From: Coptis chinensis
Taxonomy: Eukaryota; Streptophyta; Magnoliopsida; Ranunculales; Ranunculaceae
Length of the DNA: 64,000 nucleotides
Reading direction: 5' to 3'
Assembly (NCBI GenBank): GCA_015680905.1
Contig: CM027378.1
Location: 108,273,501 to 108,337,500 of the forward strand
The notes under the pieces are model-generated. The model searched no databases and was not told the origin of the DNA. It was given only the letters and a program-made list of their open reading frames with translations. The position numbers and the translations under genes are program-made. Below, in pieces: positions 1-19,030 of this stretch (position 1 is its first letter; each line of letters starts with the position of its first letter).

Positions 1-60
1 AAATGCTAGTCCATCTATAAATGCGACATTCAATGACATTTTTTCTCATCCTACCTATAT

Positions 61-895
61 TAATATCCGTTTCTCCCAAGATGCTCATAGTGAGCCACGT
101 CAGCAAAGTTTTTAAAATAGTCCCTATTTGAAAAATAATTACTTGCCTTCTTACCAAACTAACCCCCGAATTTGGCACGCTCTCTAATTTAATATAAATT
201 AAAATTGTCCTTTCATGTGTTATGCTAAAACAAAAAACAAATCTACGCATTATTTCATTATTTCAAATGTACGCATGGGATAAAAAAAAACAAATTCTAA
301 AAAACAATGGATTAGTTAATTGATATGTATTAGTTATTGGATATGGATATGGATATGTATTAGTTAATAGATATGGATATGTATTAGTTAATAGATATGG
401 ATATGGATATTAATATCCGTTTCTCCCAAGATGCTCATAGTGAGCCACGTCAGCAAAGTTTTTAAAATAGTCCCTATTTGAAAAATAATTACTTGCCTTC
501 TTACCAAACTAATCCTGAATTTGGCCTGCTCTCTAATTTAATATAAATTAAAATTGTCATTTCATGTGTTATGCTAAAACAAAAACAAATCTACGCATTA
601 TTTCATTATTTCAAATGTACGCATGGGATAAAAAAAAACAAATTCTTAAAAACAATGGATTAGTTAATTGATATGTATTAGTTATTGGATATGGATATGT
701 ATTAGTTAATAGATATGGATATGGATTACTCATTATTTCATTATTTCAAATGTACGCATGGGATAAAAAAAAACAAATTCTAAAAAATAATGGATTAGTT
801 AATTGATATGTATTAGTTATTGGATATGGATATGGATATGGATATGTATTAGTTAATAGATATGGATATGGATTACTTATTGGATATAGATATGT
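61..895. repeat. Duplicated ~350-bp block with ATATGG microsatellite
   Basis: A block beginning TAATATCCGTTTCTCCCAAG at 61 recurs at 411 with few differences. A third, truncated copy of its second half starts near 729 (shared TTTCATTATTTCAAATGTACG at 253, 601 and 736). Each copy ends in a run of GGATAT / TTAGTTAATAGATATGG units, so growth was probably by slippage or unequal exchange at the microsatellite. No coding potential is seen; the minus-strand reading that spells Tyr-Pro repeats is just the microsatellite. Confidence 0.85.
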
Positions 896-1192
896 TAAAC
901 TTCCAAGTGCTTCCCTTAAATATAGGCCCAGACATGATGGGTTTAAGAATAATAGGCCCGGCCACAGGTCGGGCTGCATGGCTAGTGTTGGATTGAATAT
1001 GTGACAGATATCAAACAAAAACAAAAGATACTCGCAGAAGAACAAAGGCAAAAAGACACGTGAGAAAAAAGAAGGCACAATCAAACAGCAATGCAGCACA
1101 TGCTCGGAATGGATCTTAGTTTTATTTAATGCACAATGCAGCACACCCAACTAAATAGTTTTCATTAATGGAGCGATGGAGGTATAAGGTTA

Positions 1193-1440
1193 GGGCACAC
1201 GAATAATAGTCCAATCACTTCTGCCATCCTTTAGATCAAAGACTCCTATGTGTCTTTCTTGAGTTAAACAATAGAATGCCCCATTGTAGAATACTGGGTT
1301 GGTATAAGAAAGGGTGATTTCGATGTCATTGTCCCATTCTATCAGTCCATTCCTCGTCTCCTAAATGCAAATAGCATACCCGAACGATGTCCATGGATAC
1401 GGGTAGGACACCAAATATGCAAATACAATACACCCTGAAG
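1193..1440 (-). pseudogene. F-box/DUF295-like C-terminal relic
   Basis: Read on the minus strand, two frames give pieces typical of the C-terminal beta-propeller part of plant F-box DUF295 (SKIP23-like) proteins. One frame carries VCYLHLGDEEWTDRMGQ then a stop; the next frame continues with NPVFYNGAFYCLTQ and IGVFDLKDGRSDW. The join needs a frameshift near 1330-1345 and there is no N-terminal F-box nearby. It is therefore read as a gene fragment. The family call rests on the NPVFYNG..YCL..GVFDL pattern alone. Confidence 0.5.
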
Positions 1441-2538
1441 AAGTTGGCAAAGATGAAAAGCATAAGCCATAAAAAGCACCCAAAATAATTGAGAGTATAG
1501 TAGCCTAGTAGGTCTATGCGTTCCATTCCACTAGCTGATAGAATGACGCAAATGCATGGAAGAGTGTTTTTTTGCTAGGACCCAACATAAACCCATCCCA
1601 AATTACAATGGGTTAGTTTCTTATCATCAACACGTACGATGCTCATGGTCTAAGAGATTCAGGTTGGGTTCGGATTGGCCAGCCTAGTTTACAATCGATG
1701 TTGCACCTATCGAGATAATGGCATTATCGGGGAAAAAAACACTATCGATAATGGGACCAGAGTTTTTATATTTGGTCCTTGCACCAGCTTTCGTGAAGGC
1801 TTTCTTTTCACCAAGACCGGAAGTTAGAAAGTGTGTTTACCTCTTTTTCTGATCCTCCTTCCTTCCAGTCTTCCAAGAGAAATTAAAACCATCTAAAAAA
1901 GCTGATATTCATCAAAGAAATCACAAAGTAACAGATATTGGACACATCATGGGGCTATATACTTTTCATTTGGGCAATGGGGCCAACGAACTTATGGGAT
2001 AGTTGAAGTGTTATGTTATTATGAAAACTCTAAAATAGTACGAAATTTCACTGTTCTGAGTCTCCTTCCATAATTGTTTAGTTGAAAACTTGAAATAGCA
2101 ATGCATTACTGTACCAGCTCATAAAGCTGATCCTCATCAAATAAATCCAAGACTTAGCCTTAGCAGTGGATATCAATTTCTCTCTCAAATTTCAGTTTCA
2201 TTCCAAAAACAAAATAACCACGATGTAAGTATTTTTCACAAATTACCCAAACAGTTCAAATCCTCACCAGCCTTCTAACAGAGGGTAGTCAACTTTTTTT
2301 ATTCCAGTTGTCCTTTTCTGTTATACGGAAAGTCACGATCTCTGTGACCACTATCACTATTTCCGTATTTCGGAAAACTACTTTTAATGCCTGTCTTACT
2401 CACTCTTATCAACTACACACGGGAATAAATTAATCAAAACTACCACTTCCACAATGTTGATCTGGAAATTTCATTCTGGACGACTACCCAATATCTCTAA
2501 AATCTCGAATATTGCCGATATATGTATCTAGATTAGAG
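1441..2538. other. Intergenic, nothing recognised
   Basis: AT-rich sequence without a supported gene or repeat. The only open frames are short and low-complexity. Confidence 0.5.
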
Positions 2539-2897
2539 CAAGGCTCAAAATATCGCTGATATATCTGAAATATTATTGATATATTTTATTTTTTTGGTGT
2601 ACCGATCTGGAAATATTTGATATATCTCAACCGAATATTAAATCTTTTTTTTCCGATATATATCATAATTTCTGATATAACGATATATAGCGACCGCTAT
2701 ATCAAATATAAATTGTTGACTTTGATCGATATTGTTGACTTTGACTCTGATATATTGATGATATTTTCAATATAATCGATAATATTTCTAATATATCGAT
2801 ATACAAAACAAAATTTTGACTAGTTAACAAAAAAAAAAAAAAAAAATCCGATATAGGCATATCAAAATATTCACCGAATTTGATATTTTGGGCCTTA
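2539..2897. mobile_element. hAT-type MITE with CGATAT-iterated body
   Basis: The element is flanked by a perfect 8-bp direct repeat GATTAGAG (2531-2538 and 2898-2905). Its ends are imperfect inverted repeats: CAAGGCTCAAAATATC on the left and, reverse-complemented, TAAGGCCCAAAATATC on the right (14 of 16 match). Target size and end sequence fit a non-autonomous hAT element. The whole 359-bp body is built of degenerate GATAT/CGATAT motifs with one poly-A run. It lies about 300 bp upstream of the flotillin TATA box. Confidence 0.85.
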
Positions 2898-3197
2898 GAT
2901 TAGAGACACTCCAGGAGAAGAAAAACACTATTTATCGTGTTTGTGATATCTCCGTCATTTTGACCAGCACACTAATAGTTTCTATTCCTATCCCTATCAA
3001 ATTCGATTTTCTCTGTCTAACTTCTACCCCACTGCTACCTTCTCTCATCGTGACCACTCAAAGTTTCTGTAACATCATAAAAAACCTAAAAATAAACGGT
3101 TGTGATTCAGTCAAACTAGTCTACCCTAAGTCTTGCAAACCAAGAAAGAAAACACTTCCTGCTATAACTCTAGGAGACTACAACCATATGTTTTTCC

Positions 3198-3205
3198 TAT
3201 AAATA
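3198..3205 (+). promoter_or_regulatory. TATA box of the flotillin gene
   Basis: TATAAATA lies 48 bp upstream of the flotillin ATG. Transcription starting about 30 bp downstream would leave a leader of only about 20-25 nt. Confidence 0.6.
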
Positions 3206-3252
3206 GACCAATCCACAATCCCCAGAGATCCAAAAAAGCAAAGAAAGTAACA

Positions 3253-5572
3253 ATGGTGTGGTACAGAGTAGCAAAGGCAACAGAATACTTGGTAATAACA
3301 GGGTATGGAATCACTGACATTAAACTAGCAAAGAAAGCATGGATCTTACCGGGTCAATCTTGCACCGTTTTCGACGTCTCACCCGTCAACTACACTTTCG
3401 AAGTTCATGCAATGAGTGCAGAAAAGCTTGCTTTTCTTCTCCCTGCTGTTTTCACTATTGGTCCACGTGTCGACGACCCAGAGAGCTTAATGAAGTATGC
3501 AAAACTCCTCTCCCCACATGACCGTCTTTCTAACGATGTTAAGGAACTTGTTCAAGGTATTATCGAAGGGGAGACTAGAGTTTTGGCAGCTTCAATGACT
3601 ATGGAAGAAGTTTTTAAGGGGACTAAAGAGTTTAAACAAGAAGTTTTTGGGAAAGTTCAGTTGGAGTTGAATCAGTTTGGGTTGTTGATATACAATGCTA
3701 ATATTAAACAACTTGTTGATGTACGAGGCCATGAGTATTTTTCATACTTGGGCCAGAAGATTCAGAATGAGGCTGCTAACCAAGCGAAGATCGATGTTGC
3801 GGAAGCTAAGATGAAGGGAGAGATTGGTTCTAAGTTGAGAGAAGGACAGACTACTCAAAACGCTGCCAAGATTGATGCGGAGACTAAGATTATTGCGACG
3901 CAGAGGACTGGAGAAGGGAAGAAGGAGGAGATTAAGGTGAAGACTGCTTTGAAGATTTTTGAGAATGAGAAGGAAGCTGAAATAGCTGAAGCTAATGCTG
4001 AGTTGGCAACTAAGAAGGCTACATGGGGTCAACAGTCGAAGTTGGCGGAAGTGCAGTCGCAGAAGGCAGTTGAGATTCGAGAGGCTGAGTTGCAGAAGGA
4101 GGTTGAGTTGAAAAACGCTTTGACTCGGACTGAACGTCTCAAGGCTGAGTTCCTTAGCAAAGCCAGCGTCGAATATGACATCAAGGTATATTTTCTTATT
4201 TTTGTTGATTAATTAGCCATAAATCATTATTTAACAGGTTAAAAAAAGGGATTAATGGTTTTAGTCAGTTACAAATTTAATGTGATTAGTATGTTTGGAT
4301 TCCTTGATTTAATTATCTCTATTGAATCGGAGATCGATTTGGTGTTGAGTTTGATGTATTGTATTTCACAATACAAAATGTCTAATGATTTTTCGCCATG
4401 TTATTGTATGATTGACAGAAACGGGCTATGGTTGCGTTTGTGTTCTTGAATTGTTAGTGCTAAAGTTTCATAAGACTTTAAGAGTAATTAGTACATATAC
4501 ATTTTCTGAATTCTGTTTAGTACTTCGAAGTCGCAGTTCTGTTGCTGTATGTGATTTATCTTTCTGAATGATATAGTGTGCATAGACAAAAAATAGATTA
4601 TTCAGTTGTGAAATATTCTTTTCTGTTGTCTGGGATCAATGATTTCCCCATATGATATCACACGGAATAGTGGAATTTGCTAGGTTGATTTTGCATTCGA
4701 TCTGGTTGAGTTCCAAGTTTTTTACTTAATTTCAAAGTGGTTGAACATGTATATTTTTAGGCAATGGTTGGAAACATTTATTGTTCATCTCATATTAATC
4801 CTCTTTGGTGAGTGGAATTATGATGCTTGAATAGTATGCTTGTATATGATATCCAATTCTGTTGATCAGAATCCATGATCATTCCTACGTTATTTTGCTG
4901 AGTATATGAGTTAGCGCTTAAAACACATACCCTGGCTATTTGGGTTTCGACTTCTTATTCCGTTTAGGTGTTGAGTTAAGTGATTGACCATTTAAATTTC
5001 GTATCTTGCTAAAAATCTAAAATCAAAACTTTCAGGTGCAAGAGGCAAACTCAGAGTTTTATAGAAAGCAAAAGGCAGCAGAGGCAGTGCTCTTTGAGAA
5101 GGAAAAGGCGGCTGAGGCTCAAAAGAAGAATGCAGAGGCAGCCCTGTTTGCTCGTCAACAAGCAGCAGAAGGAGAACTATATGCAAAAATGAAAGAGGCT
5201 GAAGGGCTGGTGGCACTAGCAAGTGCACAAGGTGTTTATGTGAAAACAATGTTAGAATCCTTCGGAGGAAACTATCTCGCAATGAGAGACTATCTGATGA
5301 TTAACAATGGAATGTTTCAAGAGATTGCAAAGGTCAATGCTGGGGCTGTTGCTGGGATGAAACCAAATATCAGTGTCTGGACCAATGGTGAGCAGCTAAC
5401 AGATGGATCGGGACAGGGCGGTAATTCAGCCATGAAGGAGATTGCTGGTGTTTATCGGATGTTACCTCCTTTGTTGAAGACAGTTCAGGAGCAAACAGGG
5501 ATGGCTCCACCAACATGGCTTGCCACTCTTCCTGATTCCAGGTCTACCAACCCTGGCCTCACATTGACATGA
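3253..5572 (+). CDS. FLOT: Flotillin-like protein (SPFH/PHB family), 2 exons
   Basis: Exons are 3253-4185 and 5036-5572, joined in phase 0 across a GT..AG intron of 850 bp, giving 489 residues. This is close to the usual size of plant flotillins. The N-terminal ~170 residues form the SPFH/PHB domain ([19 protein letters not shown] at the start, [30 protein letters not shown]). Residues ~190-375 are a long Ala/Glu/Lys-rich coiled coil ([29 protein letters not shown]). The C-terminal part has [20 protein letters not shown], typical of plant FLOT proteins. There is no signal peptide. Known role of the family: scaffold of sterol-rich plasma-membrane microdomains, involved in clathrin-independent endocytosis and symbiosis or defence. 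The start is the first ATG after the TATA box; upstream in-frame codons lie before the likely transcript start. The gene looks intact. Confidence 0.93.
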
Positions 5573-6617
5573 GTTCTCTCGTGTTCTGTACGTGGAAGTA
5601 GATTTTCAGAATAGATTTTGGTTTTCTGGACCATGCTCAAACTTTTTAAGCCGCAGGCGCCAGCAGCTAAACTTTTTGATTTACATGGAATGTTGCATAA
5701 ATACTAGGCAACTTACATTGGTTTTGTTTTCTAATGGAGTGTGTTTTGATCATGTTTAAACTTTTAAAACTACAGATGCTTTCCATTGTAGAATTTTTAT
5801 CTAAGTAGATGTGGTATTCGTGCTTGTTTAAATCTCACTTTTTATGGATGATAGCATTATGCACACTATACTGTTTTTTAGTCCTGGAATTTTCAGTTCA
5901 GAAAGCATGTTTGATCTGCATTTTATTGTAGTTGGTACTTGCTAAAAGTCACATCATTTCCATTGCTCTCAATTCCCCTAACAATTTGCATGCTTCAAAA
6001 AACATCTTTATCAAGTTTTCAGTTGCCAAGGATTTCAGTCTGGTGCTGCTGCAGACTTGCAGTTTTCAACTGATCGTGTTTCTGACTTTCAGCCAACAGA
6101 AGTTCTACAAGTTCTAGCCATCTAGGACTACGAGGCATAAAGCATCTACTGGCTGTTAGCTTTCACACTCACAACTGGCTTGGAAATACTTGGTTATTAG
6201 TGTTTTTGTGTTAAAATATTAACTAGCCACAAAATATAAAGAACTACCAACTAGTACTTTATATTCCTTTGCAGGAGGATCAAACCCAAAGGCAAATTCG
6301 AAATTGGTATTAACATGCTCAGGTTTTTTTATGTTTTGAGGGCTCAACCCATTGCCTGATAGAAGATCCACTGGTACCACTACCAAATCACATTAGAATG
6401 GAAGTCATATATACTCATGGAGGTTGAAGAAATGATGTTCCTTACGGCCTCTATTAGGCCCAAGTATTTAACGTAGCCAAGCCCAATATCTACACTTTCC
6501 CAACGTGTGGATCTCAAAGCCTTATCTGTAATTAACGTTCAATCTTTTATGTACTTTCGTTTTTTAATTTTTTGAAAAAAAGAATTGGTGCTTCACTCTC
6601 TAGCTCTCACTTCCACA
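5573..6617. other. Flotillin 3' region and AlaRS upstream region
   Basis: Holds the presumed 3' UTR of the flotillin gene and the promoter of the next gene. No TATA box stands out before the AlaRS start, as is common for housekeeping genes. No other gene is seen. Confidence 0.5.
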
Positions 6618-13308
<6,691 letters not shown>

Positions 13309-16300
13309 GTACAACTGAATTGTGGCCTCACTGTTCATACATTAAACTTATACATTGCATGATAGAATATTTTACTTGTTAAAGGCAGCTTCAGTTGCGA
13401 TATAAAGGCTCTTTTGCTTCTAATTCGTAATGGTACTGAACTTAGTTATGTGAGATATACTCTTGGTGTATTTCAGTTCCTCCAGACAGGAGAAACTCTT
13501 GAATTTAGAATCGGTATATACATATTTTATTGGAGATAATACAGATCGGACACATGTTGCAGTAGCCAGTAAGGTTAGGTACTGATTGAAAATTCTGTTT
13601 ACAGTCTTCGTATGCAGTTTTGTCAGTACAGCAGTACTTTAATCTAAATTGTGAAAGCATGCAAAAAATGGCTAAATTTCAGATATATATATAATAGAAC
13701 CAACTGAATCAGATATATAAAAGTACCAACTGAATCAAATCCTTTTATGTATCATAAACAACTGATACCAGTCACATGCTTACTAGATACCCTATTGAGG
13801 TTTATACAACTTCTTAATTTTTTGTTTTCCTCATTAGCGTATACTTTTTTGAGATCTACAGGTTGTGCTAACCCAATATTCTTCACATGATTCATCATCT
13901 CATCATACATGAATATGGGAAATGACAGTCTTTGTTACTTGGACACTTCAAAATGGATGCCGTAACCGTGACCCCGTGTTTATTAGTTTTCTTGACACAT
14001 CGAAAATGTGTAACGTACACAGTGGCATTTATCTTTATTTTCTTCATGAAATATTTTCTGCTAAACAATGCACCAAAAATTTATTAGGCAACCTTCAGAA
14101 ATTAGGCAAAAGTTGATAAACACAGCACTCAAATGCATAGAAATAGATTTTTTTTTAAAGGATGTCAATGGCTATCCCATTTCAAATCTGTTCTTATCAT
14201 ATGGACTCACGTAGTGAATACTGAATACTGCCGTAACTAACTTCTTGCTGACATGGAGCGACAAAGTTGGATTCGGTGTGCACATACTTAACTTGCACAT
14301 ACTTAACTTTCCACACACTAAATGTTGAAAGTTGAAATAGGAAAAAATTCCGAGCTAGAACTAAACGGTAGGGCCATAAGGAAAATCAAATTAATAATGT
14401 GAAGGAATGGATTACCTACTAGAAAGGAATATAAGTTTCAAAGATTTGAAAGAAGGTTAGTCATAAATGCTTGAGATAATTGTTAGTTTAAACGTTTTTT
14501 AGTTAGTTTAGGTCAGTCAGTTATCTATCTATGTTACTGATGGTTATCTAGTTGAAAGAGATTTTAGGCCTTTTATTCTTCAAAATGCGATATATAATGA
14601 ATGATTCACCAGAATCGTGATTTGGTTTGCTCTTTGTTTTTGAGTGGAAAACTGGGAGTAAGAACAGAGATGGCGCTTTCCTCTCTTATTTTTGTACTGG
14701 TTTTAGCTGTAGAGCAAAACTTTGTTTTAGAAAGTTTTACAGCTATTTGCCATTTTCCTGGTACTTGGCGTATCATTTGAGGTGGGTCCCTTTTGGAAAA
14801 ATTTGTTTAATTGCACCGAAAAATGGACAGATTTTTGTCATTCTAAACTAGCCGCAAAACTTTCCACACATTGAAACCTTCCGTCTCGCTCAGTTCTCTC
14901 TCTTCAAACCCGTCAATCTCTCTTCCGCGCCCCTCATTTTAACCTTCAACCGAGCACATAAAAATCTATCCAAAATTATGTTTTGCTAAGATTTACATAA
15001 CAAAGTTTTACACGGGAATAATGACCCGCTCTATCCAACCACGCCGATATTGTTCTCCTAGCTACTGCAGAGCTTTGACAATGTGGGGTTTCGGACAACC
15101 ATAATCCATTCTTGGACTACTCCTGTATGAGAGTTTCTACAGAATCCACAGCCAACGAAGATCTTTAGACAACTACTTAAGCGATGTGGGATCACACCAT
15201 AGCGTAACCGTCACCCATATCCGGACATATCCGGACTAGATGTTTTTCAATCATACCCGCGAAGATCTTTAGACAACTGCTTAAACGATGTGGGATCACA
15301 CCATAGCGCAACTGCTTAAACGATGTGGGATCACACCATAGCGCAACTGTCACCCATATTTGAACTAGACGTTTTTCCATCATACCCCTCCTTAGTATCA
15401 CAAACAATTTCTAGATTTGCCCCGATTTGCATTTAAACAAGCAGGTGCCACAAATTTTGATCCTATCTTTCCACTCGTTTACAAGCCATCATCAGCTCTT
15501 AGCAAAATCTTCACTTCAATCCTCCTTTTTCTTTGTGCTTTGGAAGCAAGATATGCAATTGCCTTCCCCTAACAATAACAAAAGCAGAGACAGCAACAAG
15601 AAAAGTATCCTCTATCTACCACTATTAAAATGGTCTTATTATTTTCATCAAAAACGTGCTTGCAAGTCAAGTAGCATCATGACTCATGACATGATTTTCT
15701 GTTTATCACAAATCTACCTTTAACTAATTTAAGTATAATTTATCTCAACCACTCACATATCATCATATTAGTAGCCGCTCAGTCTAAATTAATTAGGCTA
15801 GGATTATCATATATCGATATCATTGACACCTACCTATAGTATATATGATCAATGACCCAATCTTTTTTTATCCAAATCAATAATGAAAATGAAACACATT
15901 TACATTTTTATATAATCAATCCATGGTAAGTGAAAAAAAAAACAATGAGTAAACAGCTGTAGACAAGTATAAAACAGAACAAGATAAGAAGCTTCGTCAC
16001 CAAGTTGTCCCCCAGTCGGCCAGTCCCCACAACGCAGAGTTATCCCACCTATATTACCCAAAGTCTAGTTTTCTCACTTGTAGTTGTACACACTACACAC
16101 TACACAATTCCAAACACAGCTGTGCCTATCCGCGTGTGCAATATAAATGAGTCGGTGGTAACTGATAAACAGAGGAGCCATTCAGCCATTCCTTGTTTCT
16201 TTGCTTTGCTTACTTTGCCTCGCCGCGTAACTTTCAAATACTTTGTCTCTTTCTTAACTAATAAACTGTACAACAAGTCTTCCACCTTTGACTTCACTAC

Positions 16301-16329
16301 CTTGCTGCCTTGCTGTCATTCACCTTCAC
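13309..16329. other. 3-kb intergenic region between AlaRS and EXLA
   Basis: No gene is supported here. The first few hundred bases are the likely AlaRS 3' UTR. The only structured part is the short tandem repeat at 15160-15420, listed separately. The open frames are AT-rich and have no recognisable protein. Confidence 0.5.
15160..15420. repeat. Short tandem repeat with GATGTGGGATCACACC core
   Basis: The core GCGATGTGGGATCACACCATAGCG appears near 15180 and the related CTTAAACGATGTGGGATCAC appears at ~15280 and ~15315. The last two are a 35-bp head-to-tail duplication starting ACTGCTTAAACG (15276 and 15311). The outer parts (CACCCATAT, GACTAGATGTTTTTCAATCATACCC and its variant ~15365) are also repeated. 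GATGTGGGA-type motifs are common in plant transposon debris, but no element ends were found. Confidence 0.7.
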
Positions 16330-16339
16330 TATAAATATA
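16330..16339 (+). promoter_or_regulatory. TATA box of the expansin-like gene
   Basis: TATAAATATA lies 47 bp upstream of the expansin-like ATG, leaving room for a leader of about 20-30 nt. Confidence 0.65.
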
Positions 16340-16385
16340 TAAGGAATCAGTTTTCTCTTCACTCCAACTCAAAGAAACAATAAAC

Positions 16386-18119
16386 ATGGCTATCTTGTTA
16401 TGCTTCTTTTTCCTTCTTATCTCTTCCATTTCTGCTTGTGATCGTTGTGTTCATCAAACCAAAGCTGCTTACTTCTCTTCTTCTGCTGCTCTCTCTTGTA
16501 AGTTTGTCTTTCTTCATATGTTATTTTATTTGTTGATGACCATACTGGAAATTTGATTGAATTATGCTATAGGGGCATTGATCCATGTTTCATCTTTCTG
16601 TGAAATAATCAAATGAGAATGTATTACTTTGCAGCTGGGGCATGTGGGTATGGTTCCTTGGCTTTAGGCTTAAGTGGTGGACACCTTGCTGCTGGTGTTC
16701 CTTCTCTTTTTAGAGAAGGTGTTGGTTGTGGTGCTTGCTTTCAGGTATAGATGATATATGATGAGAGCTTCACATAGTTGTTATTTTTCATTTTAATTTG
16801 TTTTTTTATTTTTGATATGTTTTGTACTAATTTTGATATTTTTGGTTATTTGATAGATAAGGTGCAAAAACAAGAACATTTGCAGCAGTGGAGGAACTAA
16901 AGTCATGGTTACTGATCTCAATAAAAGCAATGGAACAGATTTTGTCCTAACTAACAAAGCTTTTATGTCCATGGCTCAAAAGGGTATGGGCCAAAACATG
17001 TTGAAGCTTGGAGTTGTTGACGTGGAGTATAAGAGGTATGTGAAAAATCATTTTTTTTTATTATCGAAATAAATGGTGTGATTGGAGGTCTTAATCAAAA
17101 CAATATATATAACGGGGACCAGCTGCATTTGAAAATCTTTTTCTTGGAGTGGTTTAGTTACAACCACCACTAAAAGGAGTATTATTGCTAATTGTCTTCC
17201 AAAGAATTTGATTACACATAATTATTGGTTGTGTTATTGATTTGAAATAGACAATTCCAAGGTGGGTTTTGACGATTAGTATAGATTTGCGATTTGACGG
17301 CATAGCTTCTGTCTAATTAGTTATGTCACATAGCTTCTGTCACTTCACCAGCCAGGCCGCATGGACCATAATAGTGCCCCTCATCCTCCGCTCGTCAAGT
17401 ATGCCCTGAGATGCATGCCAACCTCTGTGCAGACATTGGTGCCCTGAGATGCCCACCGATCCATACTGTATCTCACGGCAATACTTGACGAGTGGCTGAG
17501 GCCTGGTCTCTTCAAAATAAACGTCCTATCTGTTTTTTTTTTGTTTATGCTATGTATGTTTCAATGTTGGTCTACTCATCAATTAATGTGTACATTCTTA
17601 ATTATATGGAACAGAATACCTTGTGATTATAAAAATAAGAACTTGTCTGTTCGAGTTGAAGAGTCGAGCCAGACGCCACATTATTTGGCAATTAAGTTCC
17701 TCTACCAAGGAGGTCAAACAGATATTGTTGGTGTGGACGTAGCTCAGGTAAATACTCAATTAATCATACTGCGTCCCAGTTTCTGTAAATTGCATCTGAT
17801 AGAGAAGTTCATACAGAGCAATTGGTTTTAGCTCGTAAGTACTTACTAACAAAATCATGATCTTATTTGGCAGGTTGGTTCATCAAGTTGGAGTTACTTA
17901 AGCAGGAATCATGGTGCAGTTTGGGACACAAGTCGTGTACCACAAGGGCCATTGCAGTTTAGGCTAGTGGTAACTGGAGGTTTTGATGGGAAGTGGGTGT
18001 GGGCACCCAAAGTTCTTCCTGCTAACTGGAAAGCTGGTGTAATATATGATACTGGGGTTCAGATAACAGACATTGCTCAAGAGGGTTGCTCGCCTTGCGA
18101 TGATGGACACTGGAAGTGA
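16386..18119 (+). CDS. EXLA: Expansin-like A protein, 5 exons
   Basis: Exons are 16386-16497, 16635-16744, 16857-17035, 17615-17747 and 17874-18119, with consistent phases (1, 0, 2, 0) and GT..AG borders, giving 259 residues. Residues 1-18 are a hydrophobic signal peptide ([14 protein letters not shown]). The first domain is the six-Cys double-psi beta-barrel part: [46 protein letters not shown]. The canonical expansin HFD catalytic-like motif is absent, as in the EXLA subfamily. The second, carbohydrate-binding (CBM63-like) domain has [17 protein letters not shown] and [16 protein letters not shown]. The C-terminal extension [11 protein letters not shown] beyond the domain is an EXLA trait. 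The protein is secreted to the wall; EXLA function in wall loosening is not established. The gene looks complete. Confidence 0.93.
17391..17492. repeat. GC-rich inverted repeat inside EXLA intron 3
   Basis: CTCGTCAAGTAT at 17391-17402 is perfectly inverted at 17481-17492 (ATACTTGACGAG). Between them GCCCTGAGATGC occurs twice as a direct repeat. This ~250-bp patch (17270-17520) is much richer in GC than the rest of the intron and looks inserted. Confidence 0.6.
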
Positions 18120-19030
18120 TTATAGAAGAGACTCACATACAAGAATACAGATTGGTTTAATTGTTTTGTTAATCATTCGTTATATCAAACAATGTAAATA
18201 AGATAGGAACCAAATAAGAGAGCATTTGCTACGGTCAATAGAATATAAGATAATTTGATGTCCAACATGTTCCTGCTTCTAACTAAATCAACTCCTACTT
18301 GGTTCTAACTTCGAAGTAATTATGTTTTTGTCTCTGGCTCTCTTGGCCCTCTCTTAAAATCGTGTTCACTTATTGTCAAATATTGAAATATACTACTTGG
18401 ACTTCATCAAAAAACTGAAAACAATAAATGATAAGAAATCTAAAAAAAAAAGAGAGAAAGAACCCAATCCAGCGCTTTGCATACAGTCTTTCCAGTAGCA
18501 AGAAGCTCATGGCACAGTGCCTCAATGGGTGGGCTGGAATTCCTGTCCTATGTAGACAAGTATCACGATTTGAACAAGTATTAATGTGGCAACGTTAGTA
18601 CGTTACACTTAAGCTTATGGGTAATTCCCAGAACGAACGAGAGACCATGTACCGTGTGTTGCCTCATCTTGAAAGCATTTTCTCTCCCGCCATGAGATTG
18701 TTAATAAGTTGCATGGTATCAAAAATGGTGAAAATAAACAGTCTATAATTAGCTAAATTTTGTAAATTGTTAATTACATTTGGCAAGTTTAGAATTTTTT
18801 GATTATTTATGACAATGTTTAGAATAGTTAGGAGGTCATATCTACAAAATATTAGCCTAATCCGAAACTTATAAATGACCTAATGATTTTGATTTTGTTT
18901 ACGTGTCAAGATAAAATATGTCCCTAGAATCTCTCCCTAAAAAAAACTCCCTGTGATATTTATGGAATGTGATGGCGCACCGCACCTAATAACTGAATTA
19001 GATGATTTATTTGGTTCCATGTGCTACAAA
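18120..19030. other. EXLA 3' region, nothing else recognised
   Basis: Presumed EXLA 3' UTR followed by AT-rich intergenic DNA with no supported gene. It ends with the left target duplication of the next element. Confidence 0.5.

Noticed and set aside
746-1150. 134-residue minus-strand frame with Tyr-Pro repeats
   Set aside because: The repeats are the ATATGG microsatellite; no other support.
2888-3202. Plus-strand frame upstream of flotillin
   Set aside because: It starts inside the hAT element, overlaps the promoter and has no recognisable motif.
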